DNA of 64,000 nt, from positions 57,070 to 121,069 of the forward strand of contig NZ_JBHTIF010000006.1 of NCBI RefSeq assembly GCF_042677005.1, given 5' to 3'. This document shows, piece after piece, positions 24,941 to 33,772 of this stretch; the first letter of the stretch is position 1, and each line of letters starts with the position of its first letter. The stretch is from Lysobacter_I brunescens (GTDB lineage Bacteria > Pseudomonadota > Gammaproteobacteria > Xanthomonadales > Xanthomonadaceae). A program made the position numbers and the translations under genes. The notes under the pieces are model-generated. The model had not been told where the DNA came from. It searched no databases and saw only the letters and a program-made list of their open reading frames with translations.

Positions 24941-25529
24941 GACGGCACTCCGTTTCGCCCGACGCCCGGAGTGGGCGCCGTTGGCGAGTCCAATCCGCAT
25001 CGCGCGCAGGCGCGTCAAGGTTTGCGCAGCAATTCACCTCGACCTTGACGCGCCGAGCACGGTGCGACCGTGGGACGACAACGGAGCACATATCGATAAA
25101 CCTTCCGCGCCCACGCCTTTGATCTTGATCTATTGGGGCCCCTGGTTACGACGGGCTTCGCGGATCTGGCCCGCAGGGCGCGCGGCAGGACGCCGCGCGT
25201 TTTTCGACCAGCACATGGATGTGCTGTCGAAAAACCCCGCCAAGCCCGTGGACCCGGCGCGCAGCGCCGGGCGTAACCGACGGGGTGTGCTTTCTTTTGG
25301 TTACCTTTTCTTTGCACAAGCAAAGAAAAGTGACTCGCTCGCGGCAGCGAGCGAAACACAGGCCGGGATTAATATATTTACGCCTTGCTTAGCGAAGCGA
25401 CATGCAGGCCCCTCGCCTTCAGCTCGGGATGACAGGGAAGGATTTCTGAGCCAACTCGATGATTCATCGTGAGAAAATGTGGGGATACCTCATACTCAAG
25501 CCCGCCTTACGAGTTCAGAATGGGGGTAA
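24941..25529. other. Intergenic region with a composite repeat element
   Basis: No supported gene in 589 bases. The main content is the composite repeat at 25186-25362 and a fragment of the dispersed repeat near 25494-25520. Confidence 0.5.
25186..25362. repeat. Composite repeat element with nested hairpins
   Basis: Three hairpins in a row: TTTTTCGAC-CAGCACAT pairing with ATGTGCTGTCGAAAAA, CCGGCGC/GCGCCGG, and TTTTCTTTGC/GCAAAGAAAAG, then CGCTCGCGGCAGCGAGCG. The block CTTTCTTTTGGTTACC resembles intergenic elements known from xanthomonad genomes. Confidence 0.6.
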
Positions 25530-26600
25530 TCAATCCTTATCGCCCACATGGCCCATATAGCCGCCACACTGATAACAACCGCTTATCATTGACTCTTCTG
25601 GCAATGCGCTGGTAAGCGAGCCGCACCATTCACAAGCATCAATTTCGTCCTCATCGAACAACGAGAAGCACTCGGTGCAGAACCACTCTCCGGTTTTTAA
25701 ATGTGCGGCAGATTCGTAACCTTCACATTCGCCGCAATTAGCCCAGGCAGACCGATCGACATCATGCGGGCGCTGGAACTCGATCAGGCTCTCATTTTCA
25801 ATTAGCGCTTCAACTACGGCCGGCGAATATACATGATCGCAAAGTCGGCAGCACTCGTAGGCATCGTCGATAAGGATAGATTTTCCGCACTCTTCATTCA
25901 CGCAATTAAGCGTGACAACTACCGACGCATAGCCACAAGTCAAGCACTTAGCTAGACCAATCCAAACGAGCTCACTCACCTCGAATGATTCAAACCCGCA
26001 CGATGGACAGCCCATGAAGTGACGCCCAGCCCCCCGTGCAGCTGAGATGTCATCGGTGAGCAGCATAAATTTTCGCTCGAGGGATTTCGTCTGCTCGCGC
26101 ATCCGAAGATCCAACTCGCTGATTTTTTCGGCGTGAGCGTCGAAGTGATCCTTCCATCGCCCAGACAACAGTCGGCGCAAGTAAAGCCACCCCTTAGCAT
26201 GATCCGAGACGATCCGATCAAGTTCTTTGGCTGCTACTGCGCCATCGCCTTGGGAAGCATGGGCAAAGTGCACCATCTGGTTGCGCTCTTGGCGCAACCC
26301 GTCGAAGCACTTCAACTCCTCTTCTAACAGACCATCCGCCGCAATCTTTGCAAGCCGCTCGTTGGCCTCTCTCAATCCGACTGACTGAAAGTCACCGCGT
26401 TGGAACTTCGTCCTGTCAGCCTGTTCGGGCTTAGCGACGGTCAAGGCCCAGTGTTCCTTCAACAGCCGCGCTTTAACGAACAATTCGATTGCGCTGTAGA
26501 AATGGATCACTGAATACTTGGGATGCTGTTCCAGCTCATCGATGGAACGCCCAAGGAAATCGAACGCATTCCGTACAACATCGTCGAACCGTTCGCTCAC
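25530..26600 (-). CDS. HEPN-domain protein with multiple zinc ribbons
   Basis: 356 residues. The GTG at 26600 has a perfect AAGGAGG 6 bases before it; upstream codons in the frame are not needed. Residues 1-150 are helical and carry the HEPN RNase signature RNQMVH (Arg106, His111), with SAIELFVKARLL as the typical first helix. A coiled segment (155-185) is followed by at least six CxxC knuckles (Cys198/201, 219/222, 251/254, 289/292, 308/311, 323/326 and 342/345). GC content is clearly lower than in the flanks, suggesting transfer. HEPN proteins are often RNases in defence or toxin systems; here no antitoxin partner is evident, so the role is open. Confidence 0.7.
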   Translation of the reverse strand: MSERFDDVVRNAFDFLGRSIDELEQHPKYSVIHFYSAIELFVKARLLKEHWALTVAKPEQADRTKFQRGDFQSVGLREANERLAKIAADGLLEEELKCFDGLRQERNQMVHFAHASQGDGAVAAKELDRIVSDHAKGWLYLRRLLSGRWKDHFDAHAEKISELDLRMREQTKSLERKFMLLTDDISAARGAGRHFMGCPSCGFESFEVSELVWIGLAKCLTCGYASVVVTLNCVNEECGKSILIDDAYECCRLCDHVYSPAVVEALIENESLIEFQRPHDVDRSAWANCGECEGYESAAHLKTGEWFCTECFSLFDEDEIDACEWCGSLTSALPEESMISGCYQCGGYMGHVGDKD

Positions 26601-26699
26601 GCTCGGCCTCCTTGTATGGGTTAGATCGCCACGCCTACATCGGTGCGCAGCCCAGGCATGGGGTTGCCCCAATCACTCGTCAACACGATCAGAGCCAAG

Positions 26700-26748
26700 A
26701 CAGCCCCACAAGCGGGGTTCACTCCGCTCACCCCACCCTACAACTCAC
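26700..26748 (-). repeat. Intergenic repeat (GTAGGGTGGGGTGAGCGGAG type)
   Basis: Read on the minus strand it is TGTAGGGTGGGGTGAGCGGA followed by GTGAACCCCGC, a motif family seen between genes of xanthomonads. It ends at the stop codon of pepQ. Confidence 0.4.
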
Positions 26749-28076
26749 CCCGCAAACCCATCCCGCGTCAGATTCTCCGGCGCACGCTCCGTGCACACCA
26801 CATCATCCTCGATGCGAATCCCGCCATAGGGCTTGAAGCGTGCGACGGCGTCCCAGTTGACGCTGTCGCCCTGCCCCTTCGCATTGAGTTCGTCGAGCAG
26901 CATGTCGATGAAGTAGATGCCCGGCTCGATGGTGACGACCATGCCGGGGGCGAGGACGCGGGTGAGGCGGAGGTAGGGGTGGCCGTCGGGCTTGGCGATG
27001 GTGCCGCCTGCGTCGGAGGCAGCGAAGCCGGCGACGTCGTGGACCTGCAGGCCGATGCCGTGGCCGATGCCGTGCGGGAAGAAGGCGCTGCTGACGCCGG
27101 TGGCGACGGCGGCTTCGGGCGAGACGGTGATGACGCCGAAATCGCGGAGGATGCCGGCGAGCGCGAGATGCGCGTCGAGGTGGATCTGCTTGTAGTCGGT
27201 GCCGTCGCGGACCTGGTCGCACATGCGCAGCTGCGCGGCGTCGACGGCGTCGATCATCGACTGGAATTCGTCGTGGCCGGCGGCGGCGTAGGTGCGGGTG
27301 ATGTCGGCGGCGTAGCCGCGATGGCTGCCGCCGGCATCGATGAGGAAGCTGCGCGACTGCGCGGGCGGGCGACGGTCACGGTCGGTGTAGTGCAGCACCG
27401 CGCCGTGTTCATTGAGGCAGACGATGTTGTTGTACGGCAGGTCGTTGGCGTCCTGGCGCGCGGCCTGGCAGTAGGCCAGGTGGATGCCGAATTCGCTGGC
27501 GCCGGCGCGGAAGGCGCGCTCGGCGGCGCGATGGCCGCGCACGGCGACGCGCGTGGCTTCGCGCATCATCGCGAGTTCGTACGGCGTCTTGAAGGCGCGG
27601 TGGTAGTGCAGGTAATCGAGCACCGCCTGCGGGTTGTTCGGTGCGAACGCGCCGTACTGGCCCAGTGCGCTCTGCGCTTCGCCGAGGATGGCGCAGCGCG
27701 CGGCGTTGCGCGGCAGGTGCTGCTTGGCGTCGTCGGCGTTGCGGATGATCTGGATGTCGAAGTGTTCGACCCAGTCGCCGTTCGGCGCTTCCGGCACCAC
27801 GTGCCAGTAGTCGTGCGGCTGCAGGAAGATGAGCTTCGGGCGCTCGCCCGGCGTGTAGACCAGCCAGCTGCCCGGCGTGTTGGTCAGCGGCAGCCAGGCC
27901 TTGAAGTGCGGGTTGACTGCGTAGGGGTAATCGCGGTCGTCGAAGACCTGGTAATGCAGGGTGCCGCTGGGCACGACGAGGTGGTCGAAACCGCCGCGTG
28001 CGAGCGCGGCGTCGGCGCGCGCGCGCACGGTGTCGAGATGGGCGGCGTACAGGCGGCTGGAATGGTCGGCGGACAT
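26745..28076 (-). CDS. pepQ: Xaa-Pro dipeptidase
   Basis: 443-residue metallopeptidase that splits dipeptides with C-terminal proline. The pita-bread fold ligands are present: Asp in FLIDAGGSHRGYAADITRTY (two aspartates), His in HGIGHGIGLQVHDVAGF, Glu in TIEPGIYFIDMLLDEL and Glu in GGIRIEDDVV, as in PepQ of E. coli, which has the same length. The dinuclear site would bind Mn. Cytoplasmic. It is the last gene of the minus-strand run starting at rph. Confidence 0.95.
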   Translation of the reverse strand: MSADHSSRLYAAHLDTVRARADAALARGGFDHLVVPSGTLHYQVFDDRDYPYAVNPHFKAWLPLTNTPGSWLVYTPGERPKLIFLQPHDYWHVVPEAPNGDWVEHFDIQIIRNADDAKQHLPRNAARCAILGEAQSALGQYGAFAPNNPQAVLDYLHYHRAFKTPYELAMMREATRVAVRGHRAAERAFRAGASEFGIHLAYCQAARQDANDLPYNNIVCLNEHGAVLHYTDRDRRPPAQSRSFLIDAGGSHRGYAADITRTYAAAGHDEFQSMIDAVDAAQLRMCDQVRDGTDYKQIHLDAHLALAGILRDFGVITVSPEAAVATGVSSAFFPHGIGHGIGLQVHDVAGFAASDAGGTIAKPDGHPYLRLTRVLAPGMVVTIEPGIYFIDMLLDELNAKGQGDSVNWDAVARFKPYGGIRIEDDVVCTERAPENLTRDGFAG

Positions 28077-28156
28077 AGGGGTGGCGTGCTTGTGTCGTGT
28101 GTGTCGAGGAGATGGCCGCCTCGCGGCGGACCATGGGAAAGACCGTCGACGCGTCG

Positions 28157-28504
28157 TCAGTCGTAGGCGGCGCCGGGGGCGTCGACCCAGTCGTGCAGAC
28201 GGTCGCGATGCTCATCGGTCATCGAAATGAAGCGGAAACCGGCCCAGAACTGGCCGGGCGTGCTGGCGCGATCGCACCACAGCAGGTGCGCGCCGACTTC
28301 CAGTTCGGCGCCCTCGATGCCGGGCAGACGGAAGCGGAACTGGTACAGCGCGTCGTCGTTGAGCGACATGTTCGCCATGAGCAGCATGCCGCCGTCGGAG
28401 AGGTTACCGATGCGGCCGACCACGTCCTCGGTCATGGTGTCGCTGACCAGGATGGTGTCGGTGACCTTGCGGCGGGGAGAGCGCCGGTGTTCGCGCGTGC
28501 TCAT
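28157..28504 (-). CDS. PilZ-domain protein (c-di-GMP receptor candidate)
   Basis: 115 residues, one PilZ domain. The N-terminal RRSPRR matches the RxxxR half of the c-di-GMP binding motif and NLSDGGMLL the D/NxSxxG half, so binding is plausible. The ATG overlaps the stop of the DUF1631 gene in an ATGA, so the two proteins are made together and probably act together. Confidence 0.88.
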   Translation of the reverse strand: MSTREHRRSPRRKVTDTILVSDTMTEDVVGRIGNLSDGGMLLMANMSLNDDALYQFRFRLPGIEGAELEVGAHLLWCDRASTPGQFWAGFRFISMTDEHRDRLHDWVDAPGAAYD

Positions 28505-31221
28505 GCAGCGGGATCCCTGGAAGCAGGCGTGGAACGGATGGCGGTATCGTCGTGGCCGGCGTCGTCGAGCGGCGCGGCGGGCGCGGAGCGCACCGCGATG
28601 TCGTCATGGTCTTCGCTGTCGTCGCGGCGCCCGGCCAGGCTGCGCAGCGCGCTGAGCGCGGCGTTCCAGGCGCGATCGAGCAGGCGCGCGCGCTGCGCGG
28701 TGACCACGCGGATCTGGTCGCGCGCCATCATCCGCGCCAGGCTGTCGAGCGAGTGTTCGCCGACGCGCTGGCCGCGCTGGTTGACGAACAGCGCATTGCC
28801 GGTGACCGAGCTGTGCCAGGACATGCGGCGGCGGACCACATCGCCCTGCTGGTTGGTGACGAATTCGATCCAGGTGCCGAACGGCAGCAGGCGCAGCTGC
28901 TCGTGGCAGGCTTCCTCGTGCGGCGTGCGCGGCGGCAGGTCGGGCTTGCGGGTCTTCTGTGCATCCTCGCCCAGGCGCACGCGCGCGCGCAGCTTCATCG
29001 TCAGTTCGGTGCGCGACTCGCCGTCTTCGTCCTCGCGCACGCTGCTCGACAGCCGCTGCGCGATGGCGTCGGCTTCCTCGTCGTGGTAACCGACCTGCTT
29101 GAGCGCGGCTTCGACATGGGTCTTGAGCGCGGCGTTCTCGCCGGCGGCAGTCTGCCCGGTGCAGGCTTCGACGATCTGCCGCGTGGCATCGAGCTGGCGG
29201 TTCCACTCCTCCGAGCCTTCGCCATGACGCAGGCAGGTGAGCGTGAGCACGTCGGCCCAGGCCTGGTTGAGCAGGGCGCGACTGAACTTGGGCAGGGGGC
29301 GTTCGCCGATCTGCGCGGCCAGCGTCTGTTCGACGCGGAGCTTGGCGGCTTCGAGCTTTTCCTTGCCGCGCGCGGCTTCGACGTGGCGGCGTTCGAGGGT
29401 TTCGGCGCGGCGTACCTGCGCGTCGATGTGCGCCTGCAACTGCTTGTTGCTCTGCTCGAAGGCATCGAGCTTCGCGCCGTCGTACTGCTTGACCGCGTGG
29501 GTCACCGCCTCCTGCAGCGGCTTGAGCAGCGCGGGATCGAAGTCGTCGTCGGCCAGCCACTTCGCGGCGGTGTCTGAGACGTTGCTCAGCAGTTGCCGGG
29601 CCGGGTGGTTCGGGCGGACGAAGAACGCGCGGTCCTGCAGGGCGACGCGCAGCAGGGTGACCTGCATGCGTTTGATCAGCGCCGCAGCCGGCGCGTCGGC
29701 GCGCATTTCCTGCTGCAGGTGGTTGTAGAGCAGGCCGAGCAGGTCGAAGGTGTCGTTGTCGGCGGGGCTGAGCGAAACCGCCTTGCCGTAGCGCTGCCGC
29801 GCCTGGGCCAGCAGGGAATTCTTCAGATCGGCGACCGACATCGACGCACCGCCGGCGGCGGTTTCGGCGTCCAGCCTGCCCAGCCCCTGCAGCAGGTCGG
29901 CCGTGGGCATCGGCTGTTCGCTGCGCTGACCCGGCGGCACGGGATCGAGACGCTGCTGCTCGGCACGGCGCTGGGTCAGCAGCTTCTGAAGTTCGTTGAA
30001 GGACTTCTGCTCGTCGACCGGGACGGCGCCCATCGGCTGGCCGATCCAGGCGGTGTGCGGCCGGTGGGGATCGTGCGCGGCATGTTCGTGGCTGGCGTCC
30101 TCGCCAAAGGCCGTCGCCGGATCGGCGGCTTCATCGCCCCAGGCGCCGATGAGCCCGCCTGCCGCAGCACCGTGATCGGGACGGCCCGGGTCACGGCGAC
30201 CGTGGGACTGCCCGCCGACTCCCTGTCCGGCACGGCCTGGACCGCTGCCGGAACCGCTCGCGCGACCGGCATCGATCGCCCCCATGCCTCCCGACATGCC
30301 GCCCGGCGTACTCCAGGTCGCACCCTGGCCATCGCCGCCCTGCCCGCCGGCGGCGCTGAGGGCCGGGGCATCGCGCCCGACCGGTGCGCCCGCACCCGCG
30401 AGGGCTTCCGCACGGGGCGCGCGCATCGCATCCGCAGGCCTCGCTTCGCTCGTGGCCCCCGATGGTTCGGCGTCGGTGCCGCTGGTCGCGCGCGTGCGCA
30501 TCGGCACGTAACTGAGGCCCGGCAACACGCCTTCGCCGATCAGCAGGGCTTCGAGCTTCTCGAACAGGGTCTGGCAATGGCCCATCACCCGGCGGTCGAA
30601 GGTCCGGTAGAACAACAGGCGCGCGTCGTGTTCGAGTTGCAAGACCTCGGCGGCGTGACGGATGGCGCGACACAGCGCCTGCGGTCCGACCGGGTTGCGT
30701 TCGCTGTCGAACGCCGGCATCGCGCCGAGCACGCCGAAGCGCTGGCCGAGCAGGTGCAGGGTGAGGTTGGTGCGCGATTCCTGGCGCGAGGCGATGGCGT
30801 GCAGCACCGCGCCCTCGTCCATCACCGACTCGTCGACGAGGCTGAGGTTGCGGAAATTCAGCGGCGTGGCGGTCGGCACCACCGTGCGCACCGGCATCAG
30901 GTGCTGCGGCGTGCGGATCGACGCCAGGCCGCTTTCCAGCGCCAGCATGAAACGCGGCACCAGGTCGTGGCGGTTCAGGCGGACCACGCGCAGCGTCTGC
31001 ATGTGGTCGAACATCGAACCGCCACGGGTGGTGCCGGAGCGTTCGGCGAGGCGAAAGAGTTCTTCCTCGAATTCGGTCACCGTCGCGACGAGGTTGCGCT
31101 CCAGCTCTTCGCTGTACAGCGCGAGCGTGCGCTCGAGGATGCGGCGCACGCGGCGCGGCAACCCGGCGGAGGCCAGAGTCCTTGGCACGACGAAATCCTG
31201 GGGATCGTTGGGCGAAGCCAT
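28501..31221 (-). CDS. DUF1631 family protein
   Basis: 906-residue protein of a family found mainly in Xanthomonadales and Pseudomonas relatives and annotated as DUF1631. The start MASPNDPQDFVVPRTLASAG was chosen over an ATG 42 bases upstream. Residues 20-250 are helical, about 260-430 is a low-complexity Gly/Ala/Pro linker (GGQGGDGQGATW, GPGRAGQGVGGQSHG), and 440-900 is again helical with many coiled-coil-like charged stretches (ERRHVEAARGKEKLEAAKLR). No catalytic motif. It overlaps a PilZ gene, so a role in c-di-GMP signalling is likely. Confidence 0.85.
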   Translation of the reverse strand: MASPNDPQDFVVPRTLASAGLPRRVRRILERTLALYSEELERNLVATVTEFEEELFRLAERSGTTRGGSMFDHMQTLRVVRLNRHDLVPRFMLALESGLASIRTPQHLMPVRTVVPTATPLNFRNLSLVDESVMDEGAVLHAIASRQESRTNLTLHLLGQRFGVLGAMPAFDSERNPVGPQALCRAIRHAAEVLQLEHDARLLFYRTFDRRVMGHCQTLFEKLEALLIGEGVLPGLSYVPMRTRATSGTDAEPSGATSEARPADAMRAPRAEALAGAGAPVGRDAPALSAAGGQGGDGQGATWSTPGGMSGGMGAIDAGRASGSGSGPGRAGQGVGGQSHGRRDPGRPDHGAAAGGLIGAWGDEAADPATAFGEDASHEHAAHDPHRPHTAWIGQPMGAVPVDEQKSFNELQKLLTQRRAEQQRLDPVPPGQRSEQPMPTADLLQGLGRLDAETAAGGASMSVADLKNSLLAQARQRYGKAVSLSPADNDTFDLLGLLYNHLQQEMRADAPAAALIKRMQVTLLRVALQDRAFFVRPNHPARQLLSNVSDTAAKWLADDDFDPALLKPLQEAVTHAVKQYDGAKLDAFEQSNKQLQAHIDAQVRRAETLERRHVEAARGKEKLEAAKLRVEQTLAAQIGERPLPKFSRALLNQAWADVLTLTCLRHGEGSEEWNRQLDATRQIVEACTGQTAAGENAALKTHVEAALKQVGYHDEEADAIAQRLSSSVREDEDGESRTELTMKLRARVRLGEDAQKTRKPDLPPRTPHEEACHEQLRLLPFGTWIEFVTNQQGDVVRRRMSWHSSVTGNALFVNQRGQRVGEHSLDSLARMMARDQIRVVTAQRARLLDRAWNAALSALRSLAGRRDDSEDHDDIAVRSAPAAPLDDAGHDDTAIRSTPASRDPAA

Positions 31222-31332
31222 CGGGGCCTGTCGAAGTGCGACGTTATCCGCATTTCTTAACATGCCGGGCCGCGCGCGCCAACCGTTCGCAGCGGAACGG
31301 TGGATCGGGCAACGGATCCGGCATGCGGGAAA

Positions 31333-32532
31333 TCAGGCATCGTCGGTGGGAAGGAACAACGAGATCGCGTCATTGGCGAAACGTTGGCCGGCATCGGTCG
31401 GGGACACCCGCGCGCCGTCGATCCGCAGCCAGCCACGCGCTTCGGCCTCGGCCAGCGGCGCCACGATGGCCGCGCGGGACAAGCCGGTGCGCGCCTCGAA
31501 GCGGTCCAGCGGGAAGGCTTCACGCAGGCGCAGCTGGTTCAGCATGAACTCGAACGGCAGCTGCGCTGCGGGGATCACCTCGTCGCCGCCGATCGCGGCC
31601 GGGGTGCCGGCCTGGGCCAGATACGCCGCCGGATGTTTCAGCTTCCAGCGGCGCAGGATGCGATCGGACGCATGCGGGCTGCCGAGCTCGGCCTCATCGC
31701 TGCGCGGCAGGCTGATCTTGCCGTGCGCGCCCGCGCCGATGCCGAGGTAGTCGCCGAAGCGCCAGTAGTTGAGGTTGTGCGCGCACTGCCGGCCCGGTCG
31801 CGCATAGGCGCTGATCTCGTACTGCGCGTAGCCGGCATCGGCCAGCAGGGCCTGGCCGCGCTCCTGGATGTCCCAGGCCGCGTCCTCGTCGGGCAGGCCC
31901 TGCGGCGGGCGGGCGGCGAACACGGTGTTGGGCTCCAGCGTGAGCTGGTAATGGCTGATGTGCGCGGGCGACAGCGCGAACGCGCGCTGCAGGTCGTGCT
32001 CGGCCATGGCCAGCGTCTGCCCGGGCAGGGCGTACATCAGGTCGAGGTTGAGGTTGTCGAGGCCGGCGTCCTGCGCCAGCTTCACCGCCGCGTCTGCCTG
32101 GCCGCTGTCATGGATGCGGCCGAGGCGCTTGAGCACCTCGTCGTCGAAGGTCTGGATGCCGAACGAGATGCGGTTCACCCCGGCCTTTCGGTAGTCCTCG
32201 AAACGGCCGTGCTCGGCGGTACCCGGGTTGGTTTCCAGGGTGATCTCGCAGCCCGGCGCGAAGCGCAGTCGTGCAGCCGCGCCCTGCAGGAAGCGATCGA
32301 TGGCCTCGGCCGGGAACAGGCTGGGCGTGCCGCCGCCGAAGAACACGCTGTGCACGGTGCGTCCCCAGACCAGCGGCAGGTCGTGGTCGAGATCCGCGAG
32401 CAGCGCGTCGACATAGGCCGCGAACGGCGGCGGACCGCCGCGATGCTCGTGCGAGTTGAAGTCGCAGTACGGGCATTTGCGCACGCACCAGGGCATGTGG
32501 ACGTACAGCGACAAAGGCGGGAGGCTCAGCAT
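31333..32532 (-). CDS. hemW: Radical SAM haem chaperone HemW
   Basis: 399 residues, the usual HemW length. The 4Fe-4S cluster motif is CVRKCPYCDF (CxxxCxxC) near residue 16, after LYVHMPW; GGGTPSLF, ETNPGT, NRISFGIQTFDDEVLKRLGR and LNLDLMYALPGQT are the conserved radical SAM core, and the C-terminal HemW domain is complete. HemN, the true coproporphyrinogen oxidase, has a longer N-terminus, so HemW (haem binding and transfer) is the better name. The start at MLSLPPLSLYVHM was preferred to an ATG 51 bases earlier. Confidence 0.93.
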   Translation of the reverse strand: MLSLPPLSLYVHMPWCVRKCPYCDFNSHEHRGGPPPFAAYVDALLADLDHDLPLVWGRTVHSVFFGGGTPSLFPAEAIDRFLQGAAARLRFAPGCEITLETNPGTAEHGRFEDYRKAGVNRISFGIQTFDDEVLKRLGRIHDSGQADAAVKLAQDAGLDNLNLDLMYALPGQTLAMAEHDLQRAFALSPAHISHYQLTLEPNTVFAARPPQGLPDEDAAWDIQERGQALLADAGYAQYEISAYARPGRQCAHNLNYWRFGDYLGIGAGAHGKISLPRSDEAELGSPHASDRILRRWKLKHPAAYLAQAGTPAAIGGDEVIPAAQLPFEFMLNQLRLREAFPLDRFEARTGLSRAAIVAPLAEAEARGWLRIDGARVSPTDAGQRFANDAISLFLPTDDA

Positions 32533-32583
32533 GGCCCGCACTCGGATCTGGTCGCGAAAATCCCCCGCATCCGCTTCGCGCAT

Positions 32584-32752
32584 GCCGCCCCCTTTTGCAA
32601 AGGGGGCTGGACGACTTCGGCAGCAGCCTGCCGGGGCCCATCCGGCATCGCGATAACGACCACACGTTCATGTCGTGTCAGAAGGCGACGAAGCTCGATG
32701 CCAAGACGACACGCCCCCCCCTTTGCAAAAGGGGGGCTGGGGGGGATTTGAA
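32584..32752. repeat. CCCCCTTTTGCAAAGGGGG element pair
   Basis: Two facing copies of a short palindromic element (near 32586-32608 and 32709-32742) in the 240 bp between hemW and rdgB. The minus-strand frame through them reads PPSPPFAKGG, a well-known false protein from this repeat type in xanthomonads. Confidence 0.7.
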
Positions 32753-32772
32753 CGCCACGATCCACCATGACG

Positions 32773-33369
32773 TCAGCGCAGCACTTCATGCAGCCGCGCG
32801 CGCAGCTGCGCGAGGGCGACACCACGATGGCTGAGGCGGTTCTTCAGCGCGGGCTCGAGTTCGGCGGCGCCCATGTTGCGCGACGGATCGAAGAACACCG
32901 GGTCGTAGCCGAAACCGCCGGTGCCGCGCGGGGCGTGCAGGATGCGGCCTTCCCACGTGCCTTCGGCGACCAGCGGCTGCGGATCATCGGCGTGGCGCAA
33001 CAGCGCGAGCACGCTGACGAAGCGCGCGGTGCGGCGTTCGTCGGGCACGTCATGGATGGCGCCGAGCAGCTTGGCGATGTTCGCCGCGTTGTCGCCGTGC
33101 ACGCCGGCATAGCGCGCGCTGTACAGGCCCGGCGCACCGCCGAGCGCGTCGACGCACAGGCCGGAGTCGTCGGCGAGCGCCGGCAGCCCGGTCGCGCGCG
33201 CCGCATGACGGGCCTTGAGGATGGCGTTCTCGACGAAGGTCAGACCCGTCTCCTCGACATCCTCGACACCGAATTCCGACTGCGCATGCAGGTCGATGCC
33301 GGCGTCGCCGAGCAGGTCGCGCAGTTCGGCGAGCTTGCCGGCGTTGCTGCTGGCGAGGACGAGTTTCAT
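32773..33369 (-). CDS. rdgB: XTP/dITP diphosphohydrolase (HAM1/RdgB)
   Basis: 198 residues. Removes inosine, xanthosine and related triphosphates from the nucleotide pool. MKLVLASSNAGKLAELRDLL (triphosphate-binding SxNxxK), FVENAILKARHAA, ALADDSGLCVDAL and GGFGYDPVFF are all typical and complete. The ATG overlaps the stop of the upstream VOC gene. Confidence 0.95.
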   Translation of the reverse strand: MKLVLASSNAGKLAELRDLLGDAGIDLHAQSEFGVEDVEETGLTFVENAILKARHAARATGLPALADDSGLCVDALGGAPGLYSARYAGVHGDNAANIAKLLGAIHDVPDERRTARFVSVLALLRHADDPQPLVAEGTWEGRILHAPRGTGGFGYDPVFFDPSRNMGAAELEPALKNRLSHRGVALAQLRARLHEVLR

Positions 33370-33761
33370 GGCGCGGCTGGCTCCAGCAGGTCCCACTTGT
33401 TGCCGTACGGGTCCTCGAACACGGCGACGATGCCGTAGGCCTCCGTGCGCGGAGATTCGAGGAAATGCACGCCGGCGGCGGTCATCGCGACATGATCGCG
33501 ATGGAAATCGTCGGTCTGCAGGAAGAAACCGACGCGCCCGCCGGCCTGGTCGCCGATCCGGGCGCACTGCGACTCGCCATCGGCACGCGCGAGCAGGATG
33601 CCGGTTTCGGCGCCCGGCGGCGCGACCACCACCCAACGTTTGCCTGCGCCACGGGGGGCGTCCTCGCGCAGTTCGAAACCGAGGGTGCCGACGTAGAACG
33701 CGATCGCGGCGTCGTAGTCGTCGACCACCAGGGTGAACAAGGCGATGCGACGGGCACGCAT
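33366..33761 (-). CDS. VOC family (glyoxalase/bleomycin resistance-like) protein
   Basis: 131 residues starting MRARRIALFTLVVDDYDAAI. The two beta-alpha-beta-beta-beta units of the VOC fold are visible: FTLVVDDYDAAIAFYVGTLG and FFLQTDDFHRDHVAMTAAGV, ending FEDPYGNKWDLLEP, where Glu is the usual last metal ligand. The reaction cannot be inferred. It lies between rph (12 bp gap) and rdgB. Confidence 0.85.
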   Translation of the reverse strand: MRARRIALFTLVVDDYDAAIAFYVGTLGFELREDAPRGAGKRWVVVAPPGAETGILLARADGESQCARIGDQAGGRVGFFLQTDDFHRDHVAMTAAGVHFLESPRTEAYGIVAVFEDPYGNKWDLLEPAAP

Positions 33762-33772
33762 GACAGGGGCGA

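Noticed and set aside
31333..32532. Naming the radical SAM gene hemN
   Set aside because: Length and the short N-terminus before the CxxxCxxC motif fit HemW; HemN has a longer N-terminal part.
32526..32825. Minus-strand frame with PPSPPFAKGG
   Set aside because: It is the false translation of the CCCCCTTTTGCAAAGGGGG repeat, not a gene.
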